This document shows, piece after piece, positions 1 to 7,293 of a stretch of DNA of 26,049 nucleotides; the first letter of the stretch is position 1, and each line of letters starts with the position of its first letter. A program made the position numbers and the translations under genes. The DNA lies in NCBI GenBank assembly GCA_009916335.1, contig SAAR01000011.1, forward strand, positions 1 to 26,049, read 5' to 3'. The DNA is from Erysipelotrichia bacterium. GTDB taxonomy: Bacteria; Bacillota_I; Bacilli_A; Erysipelotrichales; Erysipelotrichaceae. Below the pieces are notes generated by a model. It was not told the DNA's origin, did no database searches, and saw only the letters and a program-made list of their open reading frames with translations.

Positions 1-237
1 ATTTACTACCGTTTCCATTTTGTACTTATAATTAGCCAACCTAGAAAATCGCACATCAAGATGTTCTCCAAAAGAAATCACAGATTCATCAATATTATAG
101 AAATTTTCTTTAAAATTAGCCTCTCTTTCAACGATTCCATCTCGCTTTTCTTCCATTTTATTATAACGAAACATACCTATCAATAAAGTACATCCAAGAA
201 GTAATAATACACCAATAATGAATAATCCTTTTTTCAT
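1..237 (-). CDS. N-terminal part of a membrane-anchored or lipoprotein-like protein (runs off the window)
   Basis: The frame is open for 79 codons from the ATG at 237 to the window edge, so the C-terminus is missing. The product starts MKKGLFIIGVLLLLGCTLL. This is a short positive N-terminus followed by a hydrophobic stretch ending in LLGC, which could be a lipobox or simply a membrane anchor. A charged, probably extracytoplasmic segment with KMEEKRDGIVERE follows. A purine-rich AAGGGG lies just before the start. A second in-frame ATG at 249 is possible but sits too close to its own AAAGGA. I do not recognise the family. It is the last gene seen of the minus-strand accessory region, downstream of the Tox-REase-5 immunity gene. 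Confidence 0.6.
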   Translation of the reverse strand, partial: MKKGLFIIGVLLLLGCTLLIGMFRYNKMEEKRDGIVEREANFKENFYNIDESVISFGEHLDVRFSRLANYKYKMETVVN

Positions 238-385
238 ATTCCCCTTCATTTCCTTTCGTATAAGCCATTATAGTTTTTTGTTTTTTACTTTTTTCTTCTA
301 TTATTTTATTTGCTACTTGTTGTCCTACTGTAATCATTCCTGTCGCAAGTACACCAAATATTTTCAAGCATAAAAAGTATTCCAA
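238..385 (-). pseudogene. Possible remnant of a polymorphic-toxin linker
   Basis: This open stretch has no convincing start; only a TTG at 385 is available and it lacks a ribosome binding site. It would encode a hydrophobic glycine-rich segment, FGVLATGMITVGQQVANK, then a lysine-rich stretch. It runs in a different frame into the next gene. Glycine-rich hydrophobic segments of this type often precede toxin tips in polymorphic toxins, and a similar one is seen at 5757-5912. This is composition-based inference only, and it could equally be chance. Confidence 0.25.
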
Positions 386-448
386 CTAAGTTACTTTAAT
401 CATTTAATTTGAAAAGTTAACAAAAAATTCCAGCTTTAAATTAATATA

Positions 449-1138
449 TTAAATTCCAAATAAATCATTAATTTCTTTTTGCAATTTTACATGTTCTTCA
501 TTTAACGTGTCAAAAGGTTCCTTTTGTAGCCTTATATAATACCCTTCATCGCTTTGTTCATATTCATAAACTTTTGCTAACATTTTTTCATTTACTTTTA
601 ATTTTTTAACAATATCCTTTCCCCAATAATTTATCCAAAAAACTGTTTTAGGAGTTTTATTGTGATTATCATACCAATTATCATATAATCTAAGGTTAAA
701 ATTACTAGTTAAACAAGCATAGAAGGCATCGTAAGTTTCTGCTAAATCTTTTAATAAGCCAGCACACTCTTTCAATTTATTAGATGTGATATTGACAGGC
801 AAAGAAATTACTATAGCTTTAGTTAAATTACAATTAGAATTACCTACTGAAAATTTGATGTTTAATGATGTTTCTTCATTTAATGAAGTGGAAAATGACA
901 ATTCTGAACCAATATTACAAACTACCTTATCCTTTTTTTGTAAAATAAGTTTTTTAATATTTTCATTTGATATTTCAAATATTTTTACTTCTTTTTTACT
1001 TTTTGCAGGTAAGAATAACGTATCAAATAAATCATATCTCTTTAACGTATTTAGTATTTTATTAGTATTAGTAATTTGTTCCTCAAGCGTTTCTTCTTTT
1101 GGTTTTGCCCATATAATCATTTTATATCTATCAATCAT
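449..1138 (-). CDS. Immunity protein for a Tox-REase-5-type toxin (Imm52-like)
   Basis: A 229-aa cytoplasmic protein without signal peptide or membrane segment. It lies directly downstream of the broken Tox-REase-5-like toxin tip (toxin stop at 1154, 15-nt gap, AAAGGAG ribosome binding site before the ATG at 1138). From family knowledge, toxins of this type are typically followed by an Imm52-family protein of about this length. The central LKDLAETYDAFYACLTSNFN and the later FWINYWGKDIV segments are compatible with that family, but I have no alignment to prove it. It should neutralise the cognate nuclease in the cytoplasm. The reading frame is intact while the toxin next to it is not, so it may now serve only to protect against toxins from neighbours. 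Confidence 0.6.
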   Translation of the reverse strand: MIDRYKMIIWAKPKEETLEEQITNTNKILNTLKRYDLFDTLFLPAKSKKEVKIFEISNENIKKLILQKKDKVVCNIGSELSFSTSLNEETSLNIKFSVGNSNCNLTKAIVISLPVNITSNKLKECAGLLKDLAETYDAFYACLTSNFNLRLYDNWYDNHNKTPKTVFWINYWGKDIVKKLKVNEKMLAKVYEYEQSDEGYYIRLQKEPFDTLNEEHVKLQKEINDLFGI

Positions 1139-1153
1139 AAATTAACTCCTTTA

Positions 1154-1641
1154 TTATTTCATTGGTTTCAAAATGAATTCTATTCCACTAACGTTTCCAT
1201 TCAACAAACTTTTAACAGTTTCCATTGTATCCGAATCATTAAAGTGCCATTGGCAACACTTAATTGTCTTTGAGCTTGTCTAATCAACGAATCCCCACCA
1301 GTAAACCAATCACGAAATTCTTCTGTAATTTTATTAATAAGATTAGTATAGTCCTTCTTTGCTTTAATTAGCACTCCATCTTTAAACCCATCAAATTTAA
1401 CTCCATTCACTTTATAGACCATACCATCATCAGCACCAGTAATATATTTTCGATAATTTCTTGATTTATCACTCATTGTTTCATGAATCAGTTCCCAAAC
1501 TCCAATATTATTAATTTTCTTTGTTCCAGTTGATAAATCACCTACACTAAAACTACCTCCAGTAGTTGTTGAAGTTACTACATTATATGTCTTTTTTAAT
1601 AACATAGCTGTTAAAAAGCCACCAGTTGCATAGCCTACATT
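1154..1641 (-). pseudogene. Tox-REase-5-like nuclease toxin tip, truncated and frameshifted
   Basis: This is an orphan C-terminal tip of a polymorphic toxin. An in-frame TAG at 1642-1644 ends the open frame, so no secretion or pretoxin part remains. The core reads VNGVKFDGFKDGVLIKAK, then WFTGGDSLIRQAQRQLSVANG. This matches the restriction-endonuclease-fold Tox-REase-5 pattern (NGVxFDGF...LxxAK...QARRQL). Near 1250 the frame breaks. The expected continuation, QWHFNDSDTMETVKSLLNG ending in ILKPMK, is in the next frame and stops at 1154. The acidic residue usually expected two positions before the motif lysine also appears replaced (IKAK), from memory of the family. Its immunity gene follows directly. 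The toxin is almost certainly non-functional. Confidence 0.75.
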
Positions 1642-1682
1642 CTATAATAATGATACTAGTTATTTGTTCAAGAAAACTGTAT

Positions 1683-1780
1683 CTCAACCTTGAGAAGATA
1701 TAGTCCTTGTTGTAGTATAAAATACATTTTATAATTAATCTAATTTCAATTTATTAAAGATTTCATCTACTTCATAATCA
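1683..1780 (-). repeat. Duplicated 3' end of the 354-aa protein gene (copy 1)
   Basis: A ~98-bp direct repeat of 3404-3498. It carries the last codons of the gene at 3453-4517 (ADYEVDEIFNKLKLD, stop at 1735) plus the downstream sequence, including a 12-bp palindrome, CTCAACCTTGAG here against CTCAAATTTGAG in the other copy. The rest of the gene is absent here. It is either a remnant of a second complete copy or the footprint of a recombination event. Upstream of about 1800 the frame is closed by a stop. Confidence 0.8.
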
Positions 1781-1823
1781 GCAAATTTCAATAAGTCAAA
1801 TCAAATAAAACTAAACACCAACA

Positions 1824-2096
1824 TTATTCCCCATTATTTTTTACACTTACTTCTTTAAATTGTGATTTGTTAGTTTTTACTTCTTTGTAGCAAATGACGA
1901 TGTCATATACTATATATATAATACATAAAGGAGCTAAAAATAATTCAAATTTCAAGGCACTACTACACATTATAAATGATAAAATTAATTTAAATTTTGT
2001 ATCTCTGCTCATATACTTATAAGAAACAACAAAACAAATGAAAAGTGTAATCATAAAAACAATATATAATCCATATATAATATATCCTAATTTCAT
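1824..2096 (-). CDS. Small membrane protein of unknown function
   Basis: A 90-aa protein with two or three hydrophobic helices: an N-terminal stretch (GYIIYGLYIVFMITLFICFV), a central one around residues 37-52, and a third including LCIIYIVYDIVICY. It ends in a charged, probably cytoplasmic tail. I do not recognise a family. It sits between the toxin/immunity remnant and a lipoprotein gene. Small hydrophobic proteins here can be immunity proteins against membrane-active toxins, but nothing in the sequence shows that. Confidence 0.5.
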   Translation of the reverse strand: MKLGYIIYGLYIVFMITLFICFVVSYKYMSRDTKFKLILSFIMCSSALKFELFLAPLCIIYIVYDIVICYKEVKTNKSQFKEVSVKNNGE

Positions 2097-2263
2097 TTTA
2101 TCTTATCCCTCTCTTTCCTATAACTTGAAATGCCACCAAAAATTAGTTAAGTTATTTTTCAAAAAGCTTATGTTCCTATCATAATGATTTCTTTTATAGA
2201 GTATATTTTGACTTTAAAACAGAATATCTATACTCATTTTATTCTTTCATAGGTACTTTTAAA

Positions 2264-3067
2264 TTAATTTATATCCTTATACTCCCATTTCTCAATATCA
2301 GTAGGAAAATTAAGTTCTTGATATTCATAATTACTAAAAGTAATTATATCATTTTCTACATAAGAAGAATCTTCACTCTTTATTATTTTATATTTGACTT
2401 TCATGTCTTTCATTTTATTATTGCTATCTGTTTCAATCAAAATTTCTATCTTACCATCTTTTATTCCATATGCAAAAGCTGACGAATCTTTTAAAAACAA
2501 TTTTAACGTATCCTCAAAATTGACTTCTAGCGTCAAAAAATAATACTTGCTTTCCTCTAAAAAATCACATTGTACATTATCTATCGTATTTATATCAATT
2601 CGTAAAAAATACAGAAAACTCCTGAATTTTTCTATCGCATTTGAGTTATATCTATATTTATATTTCTTCTTTTTATTTTCAACATAACTATTTCCATCTT
2701 TAAAATAAATTTTGTCAGCACTAGTAGGTACTGTAAAAATTAAGTTTATTTCATTGTTATTAAATATATCATTAATCTTAGCATTAAAATTTCTGCTATC
2801 AACAAGTTCATTAGATTCTTGATCTATTATCTGTACTTGCATATCCATGTTAAGTGAACCTGTATCAAAATAACTCAACATCGTTTGATAATCTGTAGCA
2901 AATGCTTCTACACTATAATTATCAAAATGATGTTTTTTCAAATCATCAGATAAATCAAAATGTTTTTTATTTGTATTTTTGGTAGTTTCATCGTTCCCTT
3001 TAAAGTCCAGTGTTGAACAACCACATAATAAAAATGTGCAAAGAATGAATTTAATTAGTTTCATCAC
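2264..3067 (-). CDS. Lipoprotein of unknown function, possibly LolA/LppX-like fold
   Basis: A 267-aa protein with a clear type II signal peptide: MMKLIKFILCTFLLCGC, with the lipobox LLCGC giving an acylated Cys17. A low-complexity Asn/Thr/Lys linker follows, then an extracytoplasmic domain. This domain alternates strands such as MDMQVQIID, INLIFTVP, YYFLTLEVNF and MKVKYKII. That pattern resembles the antiparallel half-barrel of lipoproteins that bind lipids or regulators, but it is a pattern-level guess. AGGAGA stands before the start. It would be anchored to the outer face of the membrane. No functional motif is recognised. Confidence 0.7.
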   Translation of the reverse strand: MMKLIKFILCTFLLCGCSTLDFKGNDETTKNTNKKHFDLSDDLKKHHFDNYSVEAFATDYQTMLSYFDTGSLNMDMQVQIIDQESNELVDSRNFNAKINDIFNNNEINLIFTVPTSADKIYFKDGNSYVENKKKKYKYRYNSNAIEKFRSFLYFLRIDINTIDNVQCDFLEESKYYFLTLEVNFEDTLKLFLKDSSAFAYGIKDGKIEILIETDSNNKMKDMKVKYKIIKSEDSSYVENDIITFSNYEYQELNFPTDIEKWEYKDIN

Positions 3068-3143
3068 AGATCTCCTTATATAATTTACATTTTAAAAATT
3101 CAAGGAAGAATGACATTAAGTCATCTTCCTATATAATCAAGTA

Positions 3144-3305
3144 TCAAAGTAAAATGTTTAATTTGTATATGAATGGCTTGCTTTTTCCAATTGCATTCAT
3201 ATCAGAGTTAAAATATATCGTATAGCTCATTGTTGAATTATATCCATCTACTAAAACATAGTAATAAGTTTTGTTGATAAAACATGCTATACTTTCACTA
3301 GATTT
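3144..3305 (-). pseudogene. C-terminal fragment of a surface protein (PPC-like)
   Basis: A 53-codon open stretch closed upstream by TAG (3306-3308) and ending with TGA at 3144. It has no start codon or ribosome binding site. It encodes INKTYYYVLVDGYNSTMSY followed by TIYFNSD. The pattern YYxxVDGYxxxxxxYxxxF is typical of bacterial pre-peptidase C-terminal (PPC-like) beta-sandwich repeats in secreted or surface proteins. The rest of such a protein is not in the window. It lies in the 385-bp gap between two intact genes. I infer it is the tail of a deleted gene. Confidence 0.45.
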
Positions 3306-3403
3306 CTAGTAAACTTATTCAATAAATCTACTCTAATGCTTCTAAATAATTATACTATATTTATTCATCATATTCATACATATGTGAAACACAAAGGCAA
3401 CCG

Positions 3404-3498
3404 CTCAAATTTGAGAAACAGTCCTTGTTGTAGCATAAAATACATTTTATAATCAATCTAATTTCAATTTATTAAAGATTTCATCTACTTCATAATCA
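3404..3498 (-). repeat. Duplicated 3' end of the 354-aa protein gene (copy 2, in the intact gene)
   Basis: Partner of 1683-1780. It covers the last 15 codons and about 50 bp downstream of the intact gene at 3453-4517. It includes the palindrome CTCAAATTTGAG at 3404-3415. The copies differ at few positions, the largest difference being in the centre of the palindrome. Confidence 0.8.
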
Positions 3499-4517
3499 TC
3501 AAAATATTTTGGCACTAGAATTTCTCCTGTTTTATCTTCATATACTTCATTTATTTTTTTTACATAATCATAAAAATGTGTATACATTTCAGCATCATCA
3601 TTAAAATCAGAATGAGTATATAAAGTCTTAACACATTTCATTATTTTTTTTAATGCCACAGCATCTAACTCCGTAAATTTTGTAGAGGCAAATACATTCA
3701 AGATAGGCTCATTTCTAATAATTTTATCCTTATTTTTTGCATTGTTAATTAATTCAAAAAAATTATATATTTTCTCCATAGCACTTTCATTATAAATAAA
3801 ATACTCTGTATTCAAATTCATAATTAATTTATTTAAATCTCCTTCTTCATCTTTGTAATAAGGTATAAAATCTTCTTTTTTATCATAATCAGAAATAATC
3901 TTATCCATACTTTTATCTAATTCATATGAATTCATCTTTAATGATTTTTCTTTATCTCCTATCAATGTATGTGTTTCGCTAGTTCCATCTGAAAAATTAA
4001 AAACAAAAGTAAGCCTATCGGCTATAAAGTTGTTACCATAATCCTCCATGAACTTTTCGTATGCTGAAAAACCAATAAGCGAATCAAATGGTATATACAA
4101 AAATCTTACTTTATCTTTATATTTTTTGTAATTTATAATGTCATAAAAATCGTAACCATCGTGGCAATCTTTAATAAATACAGCCTCATTCTTTGTATTA
4201 CCATTCAATACATCAAAATAGATTTCCACATTTTTCATACGCTTTGGTTTATCACCTTTAAATAAAAAGGCAATTTCACTTGTTGTAGGAGAAACGGTTT
4301 TATAAAAGATATATTTAACATCTAACACCTTGCCTTCGCTAATTGTTTCTGGACATTCTGTATAAAAATCCTCTAATGCAAACTGGTCAATATGAAGTAA
4401 TTTGTCATTAGGCAAGAAATCTAATCCTGTTGCTATATCCTTTAAAAACCAAATCATACTTAAAGAAAATGATATTATTAATAAAATCACTATTGCATAA
4501 ATTTTATACTTCTTCAT
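3453..4517 (-). CDS. Membrane-anchored extracytoplasmic protein of unknown function
   Basis: A 354-aa protein with an N-terminal signal anchor (YAIVILLIISFSLSMIWFL, about residues 7-25) and a large hydrophilic, probably external part. The first half is strand-rich. The second half is helical and acidic with many Asn and Lys. No enzymatic motif is seen. AGGGAG lies 7 nt before the ATG. Its 3' end and downstream sequence are duplicated at 1683-1780. A long AAAATGCAACA hairpin upstream (4554-4584) probably ends the preceding transcript. The surrounding toxin/immunity remnants suggest an accessory role, possibly envelope-located immunity, but that is inference. Confidence 0.65.
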   Translation of the reverse strand: MKKYKIYAIVILLIISFSLSMIWFLKDIATGLDFLPNDKLLHIDQFALEDFYTECPETISEGKVLDVKYIFYKTVSPTTSEIAFLFKGDKPKRMKNVEIYFDVLNGNTKNEAVFIKDCHDGYDFYDIINYKKYKDKVRFLYIPFDSLIGFSAYEKFMEDYGNNFIADRLTFVFNFSDGTSETHTLIGDKEKSLKMNSYELDKSMDKIISDYDKKEDFIPYYKDEEGDLNKLIMNLNTEYFIYNESAMEKIYNFFELINNAKNKDKIIRNEPILNVFASTKFTELDAVALKKIMKCVKTLYTHSDFNDDAEMYTHFYDYVKKINEVYEDKTGEILVPKYFDDYEVDEIFNKLKLD

Positions 4518-4553
4518 AATTTTCTCCCTATCCTCTTATCCATTAATATTTAT

Positions 4554-4584
4554 AAAATGCAACACATAATTCTTGTTGCATTTT
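4554..4584 (-). terminator. Hairpin AAAATGCAACA / TGTTGCATTTT
   Basis: A perfect 11-bp inverted repeat with a 9-nt loop. Read on the minus strand it is followed by TTTTATAAATATT. It lies between the immunity gene ending at 4819 and the start of the next gene at 4517. A weak intrinsic terminator for the toxin/immunity unit is the simplest reading; a role in the leader of the downstream gene is the alternative. The 301-bp gap 4518-4818 otherwise holds only the repeated hairpin at 4702-4755. Confidence 0.5.
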
Positions 4585-4701
4585 ATATACAGTCCTACAA
4601 CACTTATAAACTTTATATACTACCTGTTCTTTGCTTCTTAATTTTGTTTTGTATTAGGTATGTTATTTATCAACCACATTGAGTTTACCGTCTAGCATTA
4701 C

Positions 4702-4755
4702 AATTCCAACTTACTCCCTCTACTTACACTTCGTGCATAGGGAGGGCTTGGGATT
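4702..4755. repeat. Repeated hairpin element, copy 1
   Basis: A long imperfect hairpin: AATTCCAA pairs with TTGGGATT, and CCCTC pairs with GAGGG. The top contains CTTACACTTCGTGCATA (4723-4739), which recurs exactly at 5962-5978. It lies about 65 bp beyond the stop of the immunity gene at 4819. It is not followed by a T-run, so it is not an obvious terminator. Confidence 0.6.
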
Positions 4756-4818
4756 TGCTTTTATCATACAAGAATGCACCTTCTTGCAAAATATACTCAA
4801 TCATAATTCCCTCTTGGT

Positions 4819-5259
4819 TTAAAATATACATCCAAAACTAACATATTCAAAGTTTAAATATGCATTACACATATCTGAACTATAATATGGCTTTAAATTT
4901 GCAATTTTTCGACTAGTTACAAATAATCCAAAACTTTCTACATCATCACAATCATTTTCATAAATTTCTACTGCACTACCTGTATCGTCGTTTCCAGTTA
5001 TAAAATCTAAAGCGAAAGGAAAATCGGTCATGACTTTTTCATACAAACTAACTAACTTATTTATATCTTGATAAATAGTTTCTTTTGTAAACTCAACATC
5101 AAATGGGTCGATATCAAATTCATGATATTTGTTTTCTTCATAATCATAAGTAAAAGTTTCCATTTTATGTGGATATATACTTGAAAACATTTTCGTAATT
5201 TTGATTTTCTCTTCTTCTGTTAATTTATGTGATGTCATTATACTAGTTACTAGTCTCAT
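4819..5259 (-). CDS. Putative immunity protein for the colicin D-like toxin
   Basis: A 146-aa acidic, soluble protein without signal peptide. Its ATG (5259-5257) shares one base with the TAA stop (5261-5259) of the toxin remnant upstream, the TAATG arrangement typical of translationally coupled toxin/immunity pairs. It is rich in Asp/Glu (for example YEENKYHEFDIDPFDVEF and ENDCDDVES). That suits an inhibitor of a basic RNase, which acidic surfaces often neutralise. I do not recognise its family, and it does not look like the short four-helix colicin D immunity protein. The role is inferred from position and composition. Confidence 0.6.
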   Translation of the reverse strand: MRLVTSIMTSHKLTEEEKIKITKMFSSIYPHKMETFTYDYEENKYHEFDIDPFDVEFTKETIYQDINKLVSLYEKVMTDFPFALDFITGNDDTGSAVEIYENDCDDVESFGLFVTSRKIANLKPYYSSDMCNAYLNFEYVSFGCIF

Positions 5260-5912
5260 TATCTTACCACTCCTGTCTCAATTAAATACTTATATTGTTC
5301 ACTACTCAATTTAAATGCAGTATTAAAAGTTTTGTCTGCATTAATAAATGCCCATTGTTTAGTAGTTGGATTATAAATATGAGTTCCTTGCTTTCCATAC
5401 CATGTTCCACTTTTTTGAACACCTGTATTTATTAATTCTTTAACATCTTGTTTAAAAAGTTTTACACTAGAACTACTGCCATCAGGGTATGACCCAAAGT
5501 CTTTACCATACTTACCAAACGCTTTATCTATAGATTTTCCATTATATACTACATCATCTGCACTATTTATTAATTTAGCTCCACCAGTTCCTTAAATCCT
5601 TCTTATGCTCTTTCATCATCAAAAATAACATTGCTGTTTCTAAGGTTGTATTAAATGCCGACTTACCAATATATTCTTCTAAGTTGTCTACACCTTTCAT
5701 TTGGTAAAATTCTGCTACATCAAATTTTATACTCGCAAAATCATAGCCTTCTCCACTCACATAAAATGTTCCTGCTGTGCTAATGCTTGGATTACTAAAC
5801 TAGCTCCTCCTGTGGCACACGCCACAATGACGCTAGCTCCTATTTGTATGAGCCCTTTTGGTGAGAACACCCAGCTAGCTAATCCACTTATGGAATCCTT
5901 AATATGTTGGCA
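5259..5912 (-). pseudogene. Colicin D-like nuclease toxin, two frameshifts, N-terminus lost
   Basis: Three frames must be joined. At 5757-5912 a glycine-rich pretoxin-like segment (SWVFSPKGLIQIGASVIV) runs to a stop. At 5575-5760 and just upstream, AGTFYVSGEGYDFASIKFD continues it to another stop. At 5259-5591 the toxin tip of 110 residues runs from GTGGAKLINSADD to the end. The tip has the colicin D nuclease pattern: KYGKDFG, a helix with FKQDVKEL, GTWYGKQGTHIYNP, then FNTAFKLSSEQ and YLIETG. Colicin D-type enzymes cut tRNA-Arg in the anticodon loop; the specificity here is unknown. The stop overlaps the immunity start. It is a broken gene unless the frameshifts are sequencing errors. Confidence 0.65.
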
Positions 5913-5942
5913 TTATACAATGATTGTCGCTTATGCTCCAAT

Positions 5943-5992
5943 CTTCAAGTCCCTCCTTCTGCTTACACTTCGTGCATAGGGAGGGGTTGGAG
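5943..5992. repeat. Repeated hairpin element, copy 2
   Basis: The second copy of the element at 4702-4755. CTTCAA pairs with TTGGAG and CCCTCC with GGAGGG, around the same CTTACACTTCGTGCATA top. The stem sequences differ between the copies yet still pair, so the fold rather than the exact stem is kept. It lies about 65 bp beyond the stop of the immunity gene at 6056, the same position as copy 1 relative to its own immunity gene. Confidence 0.6.
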
Positions 5993-6055
5993 TTAATCTT
6001 TATAAATAAATACTATAGAAAAGGGCATATCCTAATGAGTATAACCTAATTATAA

Positions 6056-6478
6056 TTATACACCTTTTTTAGTTTCATTTATCCACTGTGCAAATACTTC
6101 TCCTGAACTAATTCCTGTCTTAGATGAACAAACACTTTCATACTTTAAATCAACATTATATTTTCCTGTTTGTACATGATAAATCATCTTCATTTCAGTT
6201 GGAACTTTCATGCTATATTCATTACATAAATCTTTAATTTTATCAATATCATTGGTTCCCATTTTCAAAAACTGCATTACTAAAGCTCTGTCAAGCCCTA
6301 GTAAATTTATCGTTTTTATTTCTTCGTTTGATTTAACAAAAATATTAAACATCTTACTTTTTTCTTCAATAGAGATATAAATATAAATTATATTCGCTTT
6401 TTTTTCAACTAATTCTAAACTTAATGATACAAACTCAGATTGCAAATCCATAAAAGCATCTTCAAATATTTTACTCAT
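6056..6478 (-). CDS. Immunity protein, YezG/DUF600-like, for the nuclease toxin
   Basis: A 140-aa soluble protein with a good AAGGAGG before its ATG, 13 nt after the stop of the endonuclease toxin remnant. The layout is a helix, strands with ANIIYIYISIEEKSKMFNIF, a helix, then MIYHVQTGKYNVDLKYES. It resembles the YezG/DUF600 family, in which B. subtilis YezG neutralises the DNase toxin YeeF. The neighbouring endonuclease tip is the right partner type for that family. The assignment combines fold pattern and context. The gene is intact while its toxin has lost a base. Confidence 0.6.
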   Translation of the reverse strand: MSKIFEDAFMDLQSEFVSLSLELVEKKANIIYIYISIEEKSKMFNIFVKSNEEIKTINLLGLDRALVMQFLKMGTNDIDKIKDLCNEYSMKVPTEMKMIYHVQTGKYNVDLKYESVCSSKTGISSGEVFAQWINETKKGV

Positions 6479-6491
6479 AAATCCTCCTTAT

Positions 6492-7039
6492 TTATTGTTC
6501 TATTGTCTGAAAATATTGAACTCCACCTATTTCATATGGTATATCAAATGAGGAAGGTCTTGAGGTACCTTTCACAAAGTGTACATCTATATTTACATTT
6601 GAAACATCTTTCCCATTTTCCAGAGCCTTAGCCCATTGATTTTCAATTACTTTATATTCACTCAAATTTACATTTTGAGCCTGTGATACTAGATTATCCA
6701 ATTCTGGCGAACCACCAATCTATCGCCAAACAAGTGCCCAGCATGATCTCCATCTAGCTTACTGGGTGTATTTGGATTATGATTTAATCTTCCATCATGC
6801 GTCTTTAGTTTTAAGCTATCTGTTTGAGCATTGGTAATCAATCCATCTTTACCAGTTTTATAAATATAGTCGTACTCACCAGTTTTGTAAGTAGTATTTG
6901 GTTTTAACTTACCATCAACATAATGACTGCCATCAGTTATTATGTCATCAATATGATTTTTAGCTCCACTATCTCCCTTATATCCATCTTTTACTTTCAC
7001 TACTAAATAAGATATTGCTACTACTCGCTTTTTTAAGCT
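6492..7039 (-). pseudogene. DNA/RNA non-specific endonuclease toxin tip with a one-base deletion
   Basis: Two overlapping frames together make a complete Endonuclease_NS_2-like domain. The first (from a GTG at 7000; open back to 7039) contains YDYIYKTGKDGLI and the catalytic-type motif DGDHAGHLFGDR. The second (6492-6701 plus the preceding codons) contains GGSPELDNLVSQAQNVNLSE, then YKVIENQWAKALENG and the family ending SRPSSFDIPYEIGG. One T is missing in DRF-GGS near 6718. Restoring it rejoins the frames exactly. This is a single-base break in the active-site loop. The secretion part upstream is absent. It is followed by an intact YezG-like immunity gene. Confidence 0.8.
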
Positions 7040-7166
7040 GATTTATTAATAACTTTTCGACTTGCCAAGCCCTAATTCTTCTAAGTAATTATACCATGTT
7101 TACTCACTATATCTGTAGATTTTTCATAGATAACATTTGAATGAGCAGTTACTTCTCACTAATAAA

Positions 7167-7227
7167 AAGGCTATCCCATAAATAGCATCATCTCCTATAT
7201 GGAAATCATCTATTTGGTTATAGCCTT
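7167..7227 (-). terminator. Terminator downstream of glmS
   Basis: The inverted repeat AAGGCTAT / ATAGCCTT (8 bp), extended inward by AAATAG / CTATTT, is followed on the minus strand by TTTTTATT. It lies about 70 bp beyond the glmS stop. The 254 bp between glmS and the toxin remnant hold nothing else that I can support. Confidence 0.65.
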
Positions 7228-7293
7228 CTATATATTAACCATAAGAGTGTGAGTTTTGTGTGAGTATTAGGAATCTTATGGATAATATCAAAC

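Noticed and set aside
786..1145. 119-codon plus-strand frame
   Set aside because: It lies antisense to the immunity gene 449-1138, has low-complexity hydrophobic text and no ribosome binding site.
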